Shown here: in pieces, positions 23,142 to 35,704 of the stretch | Layout of the letters: each line of letters starts with the position of its first letter | How positions within the stretch are numbered: position 1 is the first letter of the stretch | NCBI GenBank assembly: GCA_025175895.1 | Contig: CM045996.1 | Coordinates: forward strand, 111,279,179 to 111,343,178 | Direction: 5' to 3' | Source of the DNA: Wurfbainia villosa | Taxonomy: Eukaryota; Streptophyta; Magnoliopsida; Zingiberales; Zingiberaceae | DNA length: 64,000 nt | Program-made: the position numbers and the translations under genes | The notes under the pieces: generated by a model | What the model saw: the letters and a program-made list of their open reading frames with translations, nothing else | Database searches by the model: none | Told to the model about the DNA's origin: nothing

Positions 23142-24210
23142 AGAAGTGGTTTCATAGCCACGGTTTCTGATTTTGTGTGTTTAGGAATCAGTTACTTTTA
23201 TGCACTTATCATATATTATGTGTGCCGAATAATAGTAGGATGTGCGTAGGCTAACTTTTTTGTTGCAGGCATAAGATCCAACTATTATGGCCATATGTGT
23301 GTGTATGTGATTGTATGTGTGTAATTGTAATATTATTTGAATCCTTGGGGTTGACGAGGCTAGTATTTAATTTTTGTAATTAAGTACGATATTGTTTAGC
23401 CACTCTTTTATTTTAGTTTACTTTCAATCTAGATTTCATGTACATTCCTTTGTGGAGTATAGGATCGATGGATGTAAATTAAAATAATTTTTCTCGACTC
23501 GGATCTCCGGATGGGTTGTACATGGCATAGGGAGGAGCGGACAAGGTGGCAACACGACTGAAGGCATATTGGAGAAAAAAACCAGAATAGGTGGAAATTT
23601 TGTTTTTCATTTTTATTGCTTTTGATTTATATGCTTGTTGTGGTTGCATGGTTAAAATTCCTCAAGTTTAAATTACTAAGTGGGAGAGGGATATTTTTTT
23701 TTAAAAAAATTCCCTCAGCCTCCATTACAATTTGACATGTGATGCGAACAAACATGCGCGTTGGCTCTGAGTGCCTTCCTCTATATTGGATGAGTTTGTT
23801 TTATGGATCACTAGGTCAAATATGGTTATAGAAAGTTATTTAGGAGTGTGTGTACTTTCCCATCGGAAGGCACATAATCCGAGGTAATTTCCTTAGTATC
23901 GGGTAATGGTAAACACTTAGATGCAAATAAAAGTATCCTCTCCATCGGAGTCACTGCTTTTATTTGTTGGGTTGAAGAAGAACCAACTATTACTTTTATT
24001 TGTCAAAAAGTAAGGTTGACAGGATAATAAAATTAATGGGTAAAACCTCTTCTTACAAATGTAGAATTCGTATACGTCCACACTATCGTGGCATACGATA
24101 TTCTCGGTGTTTTGAGGTGTTGGTTGATTTTAAAAGTTTATTATTTGAGGAATCAATAATTTTTTGAAATCTAAATGTTTTGATCTATGTGATTCTTAGG
24201 TTTCTTCAAA
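23142..24210 (+). other. Primer site and untranslated leader of D
   Basis: TGGTTTCATAGCC at 23147-23159 is the initiator-Met-tRNA primer site TGGTATCAGAGCC with two changes. The following kilobase is a non-coding leader matching 55034-56090 of C in inverse orientation, ending 20 bp before the gag ATG. Confidence 0.8.
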
Positions 24211-27200
24211 ATGGCTTTCAACCCACTTGCTGTGATTCTAAAGGAAAATAAACTTACTGGACCTAACTATGTGGATTGGGAAAGAAATCTGGACATAGTC
24301 TTGACTGCTGAGGAGTACAAATATGTACTCTTCGAAGAGTGTCCTCCTAAGCCTACGGATAATTCTGGGGAAAATGAGAAAGAGAGTTATAAGAAGTGGG
24401 TCAAGGCTGATGAGATGGCGCGGTGTTACATTTTGGCTTCTATGTCAAATGTATTGTAACATCAGCATCAGGCCATGACTACTGCTTATGACATGATGCT
24501 CAATCTCAAGGAACTTTTTGGACACCAGAATCGGACTGCTAGGCAAGAAGCCATGAGAAACTTGATGATGACCACTATGGTTGAGGGAACATCCATGAGG
24601 GATCATGTTCTCAAGATGATGGCTCATTTGAATGAGCTGGAAGTCCTTGGAGCTGAGATCGATGGGGAAACCCAGGTCGATATCATTCTCCAATATCTAC
24701 CTAGAAGTTTTGAGCAGTTTCACCTGAACTACAACATGAATAAGAGGTTGTATTTATTGGCGGAGCTTTTGACAGAACTCCAGGTGATAGAGGGGCTTTT
24801 CTATCAGAGTTCTCAAGTTTTGGTTGCCCAGAAGGTTTTTACTTCTAAGCCGAAAGGCAAGAAGAAGAAGAAACAAGGTGCAGCAAACGTGGTGGGAGGA
24901 TCTCAGGAAGGAGTGAAGAAGCCGAAAAGCAAGTGCTTCACTTGCAAGTAGACTGGACATTGGCAGGCTGACTGCCCCAATCGAAAGTAGAACAAAGGTA
25001 TATCTTTTGGTCTAGTCATTGAAACATGTTTAGCGGTGTTATCTACCGGCACCTGGAGTGTAGATACGGGAGCCACTGATCATATCTGCAATACTTTGCA
25101 GGGGTTCCAAGAAACCAGATGACTAGTTGAGGGGGAGATTACCGTTTACATGGGCAATGCTACTAAGGTGGCGACTATTGCAGTGGGAGATGTTTATTTA
25201 TCTTTTGATAGGAATAAAACTTTGGTTCTGAGAAATTGCCTTTATGTACCTTCATTTAGAAAGAATTTGATTTCAGTTTCTAAATTGTTTTTGGATGGAT
25301 ATTCTATTTCTTTTAATAACAGAGTTGTTATAAAAAGGAATAAGGAGATTATCTATTCTGGTGCGTTGGTAGGAAATTTATATACTCTTGAACCAAAGGC
25401 TCCCACGATGCAAATAGAAGTAAATAACTCATCTTCTAAATCTAATAAGAGAAAAGAAACTTCGAAAATGAGCCAAACGTATCTTTGGAATCTAAGGTTA
25501 GGTCACATTAACCTGAGTAGAATTCAAAGGTTGATAGCTGATGGACCTTTGGGTTCATTAGTGGTGAAAGATTTCCTAACCTGCGAATCTTGCTTGAAAG
25601 GTAAAATGACCAAGAGACCTTTTAAGGCTAAGGGGTATAGAGCCAAAGATGTGTTGGAATTGGTTCATTCTAATTTGTGTGGTCCTATGTCTATCCAGGC
25701 TAGAGTTGGTTTTGAATACTCCCTCTCTTTTATAGATGATTATTCAAGATATGAATACATTTACTTGATGCACCGCAAGTCTGAATGCTTTGACAGGTTC
25801 AAAGAATTCAAGGCTGATGTGGAGAAACATCAAGGTAAAAGTATCAAGATACTACGATCTGATCGTGGTGGTGAATACCTCTTGGGAGAGTTTAGGAGTT
25901 ACTTATCAGAGGTTGGGATTCAATCTCAACTGTCTGCACCTGGTACACCCCAGCAGAATGGTGTGGCGGAGCGAAGGAATAAGACTCTTATGGAGATGGT
26001 TAGATCGATGATGAGTTATTCTGATTTACCAGATTCGTTTTGAGGGTATGCTTTGGATACGACAGTGTATATTCTAAACTTGGTACCATCTAAATCAGTA
26101 CCTTCTACTCCCACAGAATTGTGGACTGGGCGAAAGCCTAGTCTGAGACATATTCGGATTTGGGAGAGTCCAGCACATGTGCTGAAGGTAGATGCTGGTA
26201 AGTTGAAACCTCATACAGAAGTGCGCTTGTTCGTAGGCTATCCTAGAGGGATGAAAGGTTGTTTGTTCTTTAGTCCTAGAGATCAGAGGGTGATCGTGAG
26301 CATGAATGCCCGATTTTTAGAGGAAGACTATGTGATGAACCACAAGCCCATGAGAAATATTGTTCTGGAGGAGTTGAGAGGGAAAGTCACTACTTCAGTA
26401 CCAACGGTACAAGAGGACATACCACAAGTGACTGCACCGCGTGTCACAGAGGATACACAGGTGATACCTTGTCGTAGTGGGAGGGTTGTTAGACAACCTG
26501 AGAGATTTATATTTTTGGGAGAATCTTCTGATTTAGCCCTTGGCGAACATGAATCTGATCCCTGGACATATGACGAGGCAATCCAAGACAAAGATGCGGT
26601 ATCTTGGCAAAGGGAGATAAATTCTGAGATAGAATCTATGGATTCAAATTAGGTCTGAGAGCTAGTAGACCCACCCAATGGTGTAAAAACTATTGGATGC
26701 AAGTGGATCTACAAAAGAAAAAGAGGAACAGACGGGAAGGTTGAGACCTTCAAAGCAAGGCTTGTTGCGAAAGGGTATACTCAGAAAGAGGGCATCGATT
26801 ATGAGGAGACCTTTTCACCGGTAGCCATGCTTAAGTCTATCCGGATTCTCTTATCTATTGATGCTCATATGGATTATGAGGTTTGGCAGATGGATGTCAA
26901 GACAGCTTTCCTTAACGGAAGTCTTGAAGAAAATATCTATATGGAGCAACTAGAGGGATTCATTGCAAAGGGCAAAGAGCATCTTGTGTGCAAGCTTAAT
27001 TGGTCCATTTATGGATTGAAGCAAGCTTCGAGATCTTGGAACATCCATTTTGATGAGGTAATCCAGTCATATGGATTTATTCAAAGTCCGGATGAGTCTT
27101 GTGTATACAAGAGATGCGACGAAAATATAGTGGTATTTCTTGTACTATACGTAGATGACATTTTGCTCATTGGCAACAATGTCAAAGTGTTGTCAGACGT

Positions 27201-28128
27201 AAGGGTATGATTCTCTAAACAATTTGATATGAAGGACTTGGGAGAAGTGGGACACATCCTTGGGATCAAGGTTATAAGGGATCGCAAGAAAAGGATGTTG
27301 TGCTTATCTCAAGCTTCATACATAGACACTATTTTGGCTCGTTTTAGCATGCAGAACTCGAAGAAAGGTTTTCTATCTTTTAGGCATGGAGTACCTTTAT
27401 CTAAAGAGATGTGTCCTAGAACATCAAAGGAGATAGAGGAGATGAAGGCGGTTCCTTATGCTTTAGCGGTAGGAAGCCTCATGTATGCTATGTTATGTAC
27501 GAGGTCGGATATCTGCTTTATCGTGGGCATGGTTAGCAGATATCAGAGTAATCCAGGACAGGGATATTGGACTACGATAAAGCATATATTGAAGTACCTG
27601 AGAAGGACTAGGGATTATATGCTGGTATATCATGCAGATCAATTACTCCCTGTGGGTTACACAGATTCTGACTTCCAATCAGATAGGGATAACAGTAAGT
27701 CTACCTCAAGTTTTGTGTTTAGTTTGGGAGGTGGAGCCATTGTATGGAAGAGTGTCAAGCAGAAATGCGTGGTGGACTCTACCATGGAAGCTGAGTATGT
27801 GGTAGCCTATGAGGAAGCCAAAGAAGCTGTATGGCTCAGGAACTTCTTGATGAACTTAGATGTGATTCCTAGTTTGCCCAGAACTATCACAATTTATTGT
27901 GATAACAGTGATGCAGTTGCAAACTCGAAGGAACCACGAACCCATAAGGCAAGTAAACACATAGAGTGCAAGTACCACCTGATACGAGAGATTGTAAAGT
28001 GAGGAGAAGTTGCTGTCACCAAGATTACATCAGAGGATAACCTGGTAGATTCTTTCACTAAGGCCCTTCTAGCGAGAGCTTTTGATAGGCATGTGGAGGG
28101 AATGGGAATCAGATGTATGACACTTTGA
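24211..28128 (+). pseudogene. Copia gag-pol polyprotein of D, many stops
   Basis: Starts MAFNPLAVILKENKL. Order: gag (24211-24950), zinc knuckle CFTCK*TGHWQADC with a stop inside, aspartic protease VDTGATDH (about 25062), GAG-pre-integrase LWNLRLGHINLS, integrase core, reverse transcriptase with YVDD at 27148-27159, and RNase H to GIRCM. Eight in-frame stops: near 24457, 24949, 25120, 26041, 26650, 26656, 27208 and 28000. Compared with C, seven are C-to-T or G-to-A changes (CAA, CAG, CGA or TGG codons) and one is AGA to TGA. The first catalytic residue of integrase is also changed (HSNLCGP against HSDLCGP in C); the D-35-E pair RSDRGGE...VAERRN remains. The protein would make and integrate element DNA; this copy is dead. 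Confidence 0.95.
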
Positions 28129-28161
28129 TGGCAACATAGTCTTTTAGAATAAGTGGGGGAT

Positions 28162-29774
28162 TGTTGGGATGTATACTTAAAGCCTAGTCTTTATATGGAC
28201 ATCTTCATTTTGAAATAAGAATCACATGATCATTGTTTGCATTTTATATTTATTATATGTGTTCATCTTGTCTAATACTTTACATTGTAGATAACATGGT
28301 GTGTGGTGTCACATAGAGGATCATGTTATCAGTTCCTTGTGGAGTATAAGTAAAGGCTCACGACCAAGATGATTTTGGACAAACCATTAGCATGGTTGTA
28401 GTGTAATTTGGTGTTGATTTATCTTGACCATAGAATTACACTAGTACACTTTGTGTGTATTGAGTATGACCCACTTAGAGATGATTCAATTTATACTGAC
28501 TATATAATTGAATCGAACCTTGGATATTATGATGTATTTGCTCTTAATCCTGATATAATAATGGGCACATGTACTTAATATTTATTTCTTTGATTTACCA
28601 ATGGACGAGATTTATGGGTTAAATCGATAGGCTCGGTAAGTTGAGAAATGATATTATTTACATGGTGTGTCGTTGATTATAGGAGGAAATTGTGTCCTAT
28701 GTATTAGGATGATGATGTCCCCTTGAGGAGCTCATAAGGGTCATCATATAAACCCTGCAGGTGGACTTGGTTCAGCATGATGATAAGGTTGAGTGGTACT
28801 ACTCATGGAGTTAGATGTTAATTAATTAATTATCAGTAAATTAATTAATTAACGGACATTCGATATCTTAAACATGGGGAGATATTTGAACAATTAATAT
28901 ATGGAGCCTATATTTAATTATGGGGGTTGGTGAGGTAGATCAATGATAATCCTCTAGTGGAATGAATTATCATTAATGGATCAAATTTTATATGCGTCGG
29001 ATCCATTTAGTGGCCAAGATCCAACTCCTCCTAATGGTCCCTATTGTAGCCTATTAAAACCCTCATAAAGCCTAGATCCAACGGACACAATTAAAATGAG
29101 GTTTGGATGAAATCTATAAATAGGTTACAACGCTTGGGCGGCAAGGAGAATTATCCTTCTAGGGATTTTGGGTGCTAGGGTTTGGAGTGGTTGGGTGGCA
29201 AGCATTGGCTTGGCTTCCCCCTTAGGGACGGCGACAACCAAGAAGAGGATTAGGGTTTTTATCTTTTCCTTTGCTCTTGGTCGGTTCCTCCTCCTCTCCT
29301 AGGGTGGCACCTTCTTCCCTCAAGTCTTGGCCGCGTGGCAAGAGTTAGGGTTTCTTCCCTTGGAGCTCTTGGCCGGCGCCCACACTCTCTCCCTCTCCTT
29401 AGGGCCGGCGAACACCAACCTTGGTGGTTGGTGGTTGACACAAGAAAGGAGAAGAAAGGGGCTTTTGTTATCTTCTTTTGTTCGGAGCTAACAATGAAAG
29501 GAAGAACGTGATCTAGGAGGCTTCAACTCTTGGAGGATCGTTGCCCACACAACATCCAAGAGGAGGATAGGTCATACGATAGAAGATCAAGAGGTAAACA
29601 AGAGGTATAATTCTTGTTTTGGTTTCCTTTTTGTTCTTTGTATTTGTTTACAATTGTATGATCATGGACGCCGAAGATAAACACAAAAATCGGCGATCCG
29701 TACATCATCTATTCCACGGCTAACCGAGGAAAAGAGTTAGGTTGCTTGAACCACAAGTTTGTTCAAGCGACGAC
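28162..29774 (+). repeat. 3' LTR of D, first segment
   Basis: Starts TGTTGGGATGTATACTTAAAG and follows the 5' LTR closely until GCGACGAC at 29774, where E begins. The remainder is at 60391-60533. Confidence 0.9.
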
Positions 29775-31144
29775 TGATGTGAGCAAAACATATAGGGTTT
29801 TAGGAGTAGTTTTCGCTCACATTTCATTACATTTTATGTTAGTTTCATGCATATGTTACTCTATTTTTGCACGCATTTCCTATTTTCTAGTTCAGATGTC
29901 TGCTCATTGTACTTTTGTGTGCAAGATAGCTTTTCGGGTGAAAATGATGCATATTTGGAGCAAAAGAAGGACATTTCACAGCTAGACGCAGAGTGGGACA
30001 CGGCCAGGGCATGTGGATTCACACGACCATGTCAAATGGGCGAGATCAGCACCCCAGAGTCGCACACAGCCTGGCCGTGTGGAAACACATGGTCATATGG
30101 CAGCCCGACAGATTTGCGCGACTAGGGCTTTTTACGGATTTTATAGTGGTCTGAGGCGATGTCTATATAAGGATTGCTTTGCCCAAATCCTAGGGGGGAG
30201 GCACGATGGCTAGGATGGCATGTCGAAGCCCTAAAAAGCTTCAGTAACTCGCAATGAGGAGGAGGAACACCATCAGAGGTCCACGCTTTGCACTTCAACA
30301 CCAGAGAGAAGACCACGAAAGCATTGTATATCTTTATTTTTGCATTTTATTCCTTATGTATTCGAACTTAGACATGCTTTGTGATTCTTCCTTCATATAC
30401 ATGGAGTAGTACTTTCGATTCTAGGATTAGGGAGTAGCTTGTGTACACATACAATGTTGGTTCATGTTAAATTCTACCTATGAGTTTGATTTGACAATTG
30501 GTAGTTGCTCTTTACTATATCTATGCGTGTTTGGCTTTCTTTCTGTTGTGCTTAGGCAATACGAGGGGTGACAACCCTCGCAATCTAAAATTTAGGAGAT
30601 TTTATATAAGGAACCTAGAAGTAAACCTGATCTCCTGTAACTGCAGGGAGAAGGGTGCGGTGGAATCGAAAACGGTTCACCATAGGGATTGATTTAGCAT
30701 CCTCGTATCATCTATCCCGTCCTTTTAGGCAGAGATAGCTCTCGGTAGATGAGACGGCTCTGCGAGAGAGTGTATGATGTCCCTTCCACAAAATCGTAGC
30801 TAAACGTCTAGACAACGCCAATTGACAACATTGTTCTGTGATACACAAGCGAAACCGAAGTCCTAGAATCACCTTTGAAGACCTCGGCATACTCCTTTCC
30901 TCCTCCATCTGACACCATACAGAGTAGAGTCCACAGACAGCCCTCACCAATCGAAACCTCTTAGAGTCACGTCCGAACAATTACAACCACTGAGTATATT
31001 GGTACTCGAATCTCAGTCCCTGTGGGATCAATAATCTTTATTACTTGACGACATCCATGCACTTGCGGGCGTTGAGTGCGAGCGCGCACTTTGAGTCCTC
31101 GATGGTCTCCGTCGCGAGATTTGAGGTCGCGTTTATGCGCATCA
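29775..31144 (+). repeat. 5' LTR of E
   Basis: TATATAA is at 30164-30170. Upstream, ACACGGCCAGGGCATGTGG and CCTGGCCGTGTGGAAACAC (30000-30110) form nested inverted repeats of ACACGGCC and GGCCGTGT. Open frames here are also present, mutated, in the 3' LTR and are not genes. Confidence 0.9.
29998..30170 (+). promoter_or_regulatory. ACGGCC/GGCCGT inverted repeats and TATA box, E LTR
   Basis: Imperfect copies of CACACGGCC and GGCCGTGTG alternate orientation and end about 60 bp before TATATAA. The same motif recurs at 59220-59345 (3' LTR), 41955-42050 (internal) and 62590-62720 (LTR of G). Confidence 0.5.
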
Positions 31145-31148
31145 AGTT

Positions 31149-31169
31149 TTCGACGCCGTTGTCGGGGAC
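31149..31169 (+). other. Primer-binding site of E (tRNA-Asp type)
   Basis: TCGACGCCGTTGTCGGGGAC, four bases after the LTR, corresponds to TGGCGCCGTTGCCGGGGA, complementary to the aspartate tRNA 3' end, which Athila and Tat elements use. Changes at the first bases and one in the middle show decay. Confidence 0.8.
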
Positions 31170-31479
31170 TGATCGATTCAATATCAAATCGAACAGTGGT
31201 AAATTGGATCGGATTTAGGATTAGATTTATCTACTTGCTTTATTTTCTTTCTAGTTACTTTATTTGCTTTAGTTCTATATTTTCCATATTTAGATTTAGT
31301 TTTTATTTTTAGTAGTAGTTTCCTATTTACTTATTGCATCTTAGATTTTTTTATTTGCTAGATTGTTTTATTTTCTGCTCTTAGAATTAGGCAGCACTCC
31401 TAACTTTGTGGCTTGGTTCGTCGTATGCTCAGACGTTTAGTATCGGAAGGTTTAATTCCAATCGACTTAGAAATTGAGT

Positions 31480-32832
31480 GAACCTTTCACTGTCGAAAAG
31501 CAGAACAGCGAAAGATAGAGGATCAAGCTGCATTCGAGGTGAACTTAGGTAGCCGACCTCTGTGGGACTACACAACTCCTAGTGCTAGAGGATTTAGGCC
31601 AAGTATAGTTGGACCATCTATTTCGGCAAATAACTTTGAGTTGAAGTCGGCACTTATACATATGGTCCAACAAAGCCAATTCAGGGGAGCTGCGATTGAA
31701 GACCCTAACTGACACCTTGAGAAATTTCTTGAAATCTACTCGACAATGAAAATGAACGGAGTCCCTTCTGACGCGATCCGCCTGAGCCTGTTCCCATTTT
31801 CACTGCGGGATAAGGCTAAGGCATGGCTTCACTCCTTACCTGCTGGCAGCATCACTACATGGGAGCAATGTGAGCAGCAGTTTCTGAATAAATACTTCCC
31901 ACCAAGTAAGACTACTCACATGCACCATCTCATCATGATCTTTCACCAGAAGGAGGGGGAGTCCCTATTCGATGCTTGGGATCGCTACAAGGGGCTACTC
32001 TACCAATGCCCCCACCACAGACTGGAGAGGTGACTGGTGATCCACATTTTCTATAATGGGATTGCTTACGCCACGAAGATGTCCCTAAAATCTGCCACAA
32101 AAGGAGCACTAATGAATAAGACCATAGAGGAAACGAAAGAGCTTATCGAAGAGGTGGCCCAGAACAACCATCAATGGACTTCTGAACGTAGTCAACCTAC
32201 ACCTGCAGCAGGACGATACACTGTCAACTCCATGGACCACCTTTCAGCAAGGATGGACGCGCTCAGCAGATGGTTTGAATCTTTGAATCCTTCATCTGCA
32301 GGCGCGGCCATTGATTTTGGAGAGGGAGCGACAGCATATCAAGAGGACCACTATGGAGGGTCGGGGACCTTAAACGAGCATATTGAGCATTGTGATGCGG
32401 TTGGGGACTATGACCAAAGGCCCCACAACCCATACTTCAATACTTATAATCCTAAATGGAGAAATCACCCAAACTTCTCTTATAAGAATAACTCGGGAAA
32501 CGCATAACCATCAGGGGGTACGGGCAGCAGCAGGGCAATGGGCAGCAACCACAGAAGTCCAGACTGGAACTGATGATGGAGGACTTCATCGCTACCCAAA
32601 CTAAGGCCAATGAGGAGTTTTGTCGCCAACATCAGAAGTTTGAAGAATCACTCAGAGACTTGAAGGCCACCGTTGAAGGCCTTGCAAGTTATACCAGGAT
32701 GTTGGAGACGCAAGTGGCCCAAATAGCCCAATCCGTGTCGCAACCTATGAAGAGCTCTCCGGCGAGTCAAGGAAAAGAGGAAGGAGTGGGGCAAAGTAGC
32801 CAATTCGCCAAGGGGTGTGCAGCCATGATTTC
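31480..32832 (+). pseudogene. Gag of element E (Athila-type)
   Basis: Gypsy-type gag (retrotransposon gag family). Recognisable strings are IRLSLFPFSLRDKAKAWLHS, PAGSITTWEQCEQQFLNKYF and EGESLFDAWDRYKGLLYQCP, the hallmark of Athila/Tat gag. The open stretch at 31746-32033 begins at an internal Met; homologous sequence (RGAAIEDPN, HLEKFLEIYS) continues upstream through a stop near 31711. A TGA at 32031 replaces the usual Trp before the FYNG motif (HIFYNGIAYATK). A frame change near 32505 leads into a coiled-coil-rich tail (32573-32832). The tail reads on across the F insertion into the protease, so gag and protease were one frame in E. Gag forms the particle; this copy is inactive. Confidence 0.85.
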
Positions 32833-34073
32833 TGTTAGGACCCTTGGAATGGCTAGAGGGGGGGGTGATTAGCCTTTCTTTCTTTCTACAAAAATGTTAG
32901 CGGAAGCAATACAAATATAAGCACAAACAAAAACAAGAAACAAAGCTAACACCCGATGTAACGTGGTTCGGAGATGACGCTCCTACTCCACGGCAATCCG
33001 TAAGGTGGATTAGCCCTAATCAATCTTCACTAGAACCTCCTTTGGATGAACCAAGGTGGAGAAACCTTATCTTACAATGCACTCCTCTTCTTTACAATGA
33101 TGGAAGATTAGGATTAGAGAAGAGGAGGTTTTGGATTGCTAAAAACACTTGGAAAGCTTGGTGAGCACGTAGGTGTAGTTTGGAGCAAGAGCACTAGCTT
33201 CACCAAGCTCCCCATGGCCCCTTTTTATAGAAGAGGGGCTGTTTTCCGCTTGAGCTTCGATCAACCGATGCTTACATCATTGCCGAAGCCAACGGCCGAA
33301 CGCGATCTCCGCGGAGATTCGTAGCCGCAATCTCCAACGGCCAGGTGATCAGTCGACTGATCCCTCCATCAGTCGACTGATGGGGTGATCAGTCGAGTGA
33401 TCAAGGCAGCAGTCGAGTGCGACTGCATTCTGTGGCAATATTTCCCTTGATCAGTCGACTGATTCCTTTGGCAGTCGACTGATCATAGTATCAGTCGACT
33501 GATGATTAGGGTTTCATCCTGACTCGAAAGCGACCCGATCGGATGATCGATCGTCCGATCGATACTCCTCAAGTATGAGTAATTCATACTTGATTTTATA
33601 CCCTAGACCTAGACTCAACCTTCTAGCTCCTCAATAAGCCTTGCGCCTTCAGGATCCCTCCGAGTCCGCGACTTGTTCATCCTTTGCGCTTTGCTTCCAA
33701 GAGCTTCCTTCGGTTTCGTCATGTCTTGGGTTGCCAAATGCTTGGACTTTACGCCGCCAAGACTACAAGCTTGGTCTTACGCTGCCAAGACTTTACTTTG
33801 GACTTCCTTTGTCAAGGTTCACCTGGACTTTACGCTGCCAAGACTACAAGCTTGGTCTTACGCTGCCAAGTCCATCCCTTGCACTTCCTTTGCCAAGATC
33901 ATACTTGGACTTCCTTTGCCACGATCATACTTGGACTTTCTTTGCCAAGATCATACTTGGACTTCCCTGTCACTTAAACATTTTCGCAATTAGATCACAA
34001 GATATTGCCTAACTTAGATGATTATCCAAACATCAAAACATATATAAATGCTTGGAGCATTGTTGCACCAACA
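32833..34073 (-). repeat. 3' LTR of F
   Basis: TGTTAGGACC...GCACCAACA. TATA (TTTTTATA on plus) is at 33222-33229. Five exact CAGTCGACTG sites lie at 33350-33505, upstream in sense. Three to four 26-bp units with CTTTGCCAAGATCATACTTG occur at 33885-33965. Open frames at 33641-34012 come from these repeats and recur in the other LTR. Confidence 0.95.
33348..33510 (-). promoter_or_regulatory. CAGTCGACTG palindrome cluster, F 3' LTR
   Basis: Five exact copies, four of them in the longer palindrome ATCAGTCGACTGAT or with one end base changed, plus half-sites CAGTCGAGTG. The cluster lies 120-280 bp upstream of the TATA box in sense orientation. Each site packs one CG and two CHG contexts, all symmetric methylation targets in plants. 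A role as transcription-factor site or methylation target is inference. Confidence 0.5.
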
Positions 34074-35113
34074 ATCTCCTCCTTTTTGATGTTTGACAAT
34101 CATTTGAGTTAGGTATTTAAATACACACATAATCAAATTTTCAATATGACTGATAACTTAAACACTCATTCTCCCCCTTTGACATACATCAAAAAGAGAA
34201 GGATTCAAACATGAAGGAAATAATGTGTTAGATCTTGGACTAAGGTACAATATTGAAATTAAGCTCCCCCTTAATCCAAGATATGCTTTATAATGTGTAA
34301 CCAATAGTTGAAGCAAAGCATACCAAAAATTCAAGAATTAAGTCCTAACTTTGCACCAACAATGGTTTTGGGGATGAAAAAGATATAATTTATGAAAACT
34401 CCCCCTAAAACACTGCATTAGTCAGTCCTAAATCTTGTTTATATGCAATATTATCATACTATAGTGTTAGGACATCAAAGATACACCAAATATCAGAAAA
34501 TGGAGTTTATTATCAGAAAACACGATTATGTCGATCAGTGGTTTACTGAACGATCATTGCTCAAACAACCGAAATTTCAGCCTTTTCAGCCCAAAATCAG
34601 AAATGCGGTAGAAATTCCAGAAATCTCGAAAAATCACGAAATTTTGCGTACACATTTCTGAATTCATACTTTATCAAGGAAAAATAATTTGAAAAATATA
34701 TGTTTTCCAGATTACAAGATTGATACAAACTTGGAACCTATCAAAAGTTCTAAAGATTTTGCAAACTTTGTATCACTTTTGTATTCCAATTGAAAACTGT
34801 TTGTCAAAATATGATGAACATAGTTTAAAATATATATTATTTGGAATTTCCAACCATGTTCTTTGAGCTATGTATTCATTACTTGAATACAAGCCTTCCC
34901 AATGATTGGTCCATAAGGTTTTTATGTCTCTAGGTGTGTCATTGGCTCATAGTAATGCATCATAACAAGCATGATGAGCCAAGTACACCTTCCCTATCAT
35001 CTCACATGTTTCTAAGTATTTCAATACAAAAATCAAGGTTTCTTAAGGCTTTTGTGAGATGCACCAAGGTATAAAGAAGCTATAGAAGTATAGAATCATG
35101 CAAATCTAGAATT
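34074..35113 (-). other. Polypurine tract and non-coding 3' region of F
   Basis: ATCTCCTCCTTTTTGATG (34074-34091) is the polypurine tract on the minus strand. The following kilobase to the RNase H stop is AT-rich without a coding frame. Confidence 0.75.
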
Positions 35114-35704
35114 TTACTCTACAAAGCACATACCAAGCTCTCTCCTTAATGATGAAAATTCGGCTTCGGGAAGAGCTTTGGTGAAGATATCGACAAGGTT
35201 GGACTTAGATTCTACATAATTGAGTTCAATGTCCCCTCTTGCCACATGATCTCGTATGAAGTGATGTTTCACTTCAATGTGCTTGGTTTGAGAGTGATGT
35301 ATCGGATTTTTGGTCAAGTTGATGGTACTCACATTATCACAATAAACTTTAATGTTAGAGTAGTGTAGCTCATAGTCCACAAGAGTATGTCTCATCCAAA
35401 GTAATTGAGCTACACAACCACCCATAGCCACATATTCGACTTCGGTGGTTGATAAAGCAACACAATGTTGCTTCCTACTACTCCAACTAACTAGGGAGGA
35501 CCCAAGAAATTGGCATCCACCACTAGTACTCTTCCTATCCAATTTGCACCCAGCATAATCGGAATCGGTATAACCAAGCAATTCAAATGACTTAGTCCTA
35601 GGATACCAAAGTCCTACATTTAGGGTGCCTTTAATATATCTTAATATTCTTTTGACGGCTACCAAATGTGATTCTTTGGCACAAGATTGGTATCTTGCAC
35701 ACAT
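35114..35704 (-). pseudogene. RNase H region of F pol, shifted frame
   Basis: Continues pol in another frame: CARYQSCAKESHLVAVKRIL, then GYTDSDYAGCKLDRKSTSG, TTEVEYVAMGG, VYCDN and KHIEVKHHFIRDHV, ending GMCFVE. These are the Copia RNase H landmarks, with acidic residues in TDSD, E of TTEVEY and D of YCDN. The frame change comes from a tandem TACC triplication at about 35703-35714 (TACCTACCTACC), adding four bases next to the FAV-CMCARYQS site. RNase H removes the RNA template during cDNA synthesis. Without the duplication this would be the C-terminus of the 35631-38198 frame. Confidence 0.9.

Noticed and set aside
33641..34012. Open frames of 97-123 codons, repeated at 40715-41086
   Set aside because: They are the two LTR copies of F with tandem 26-bp repeats; no start context or domain.
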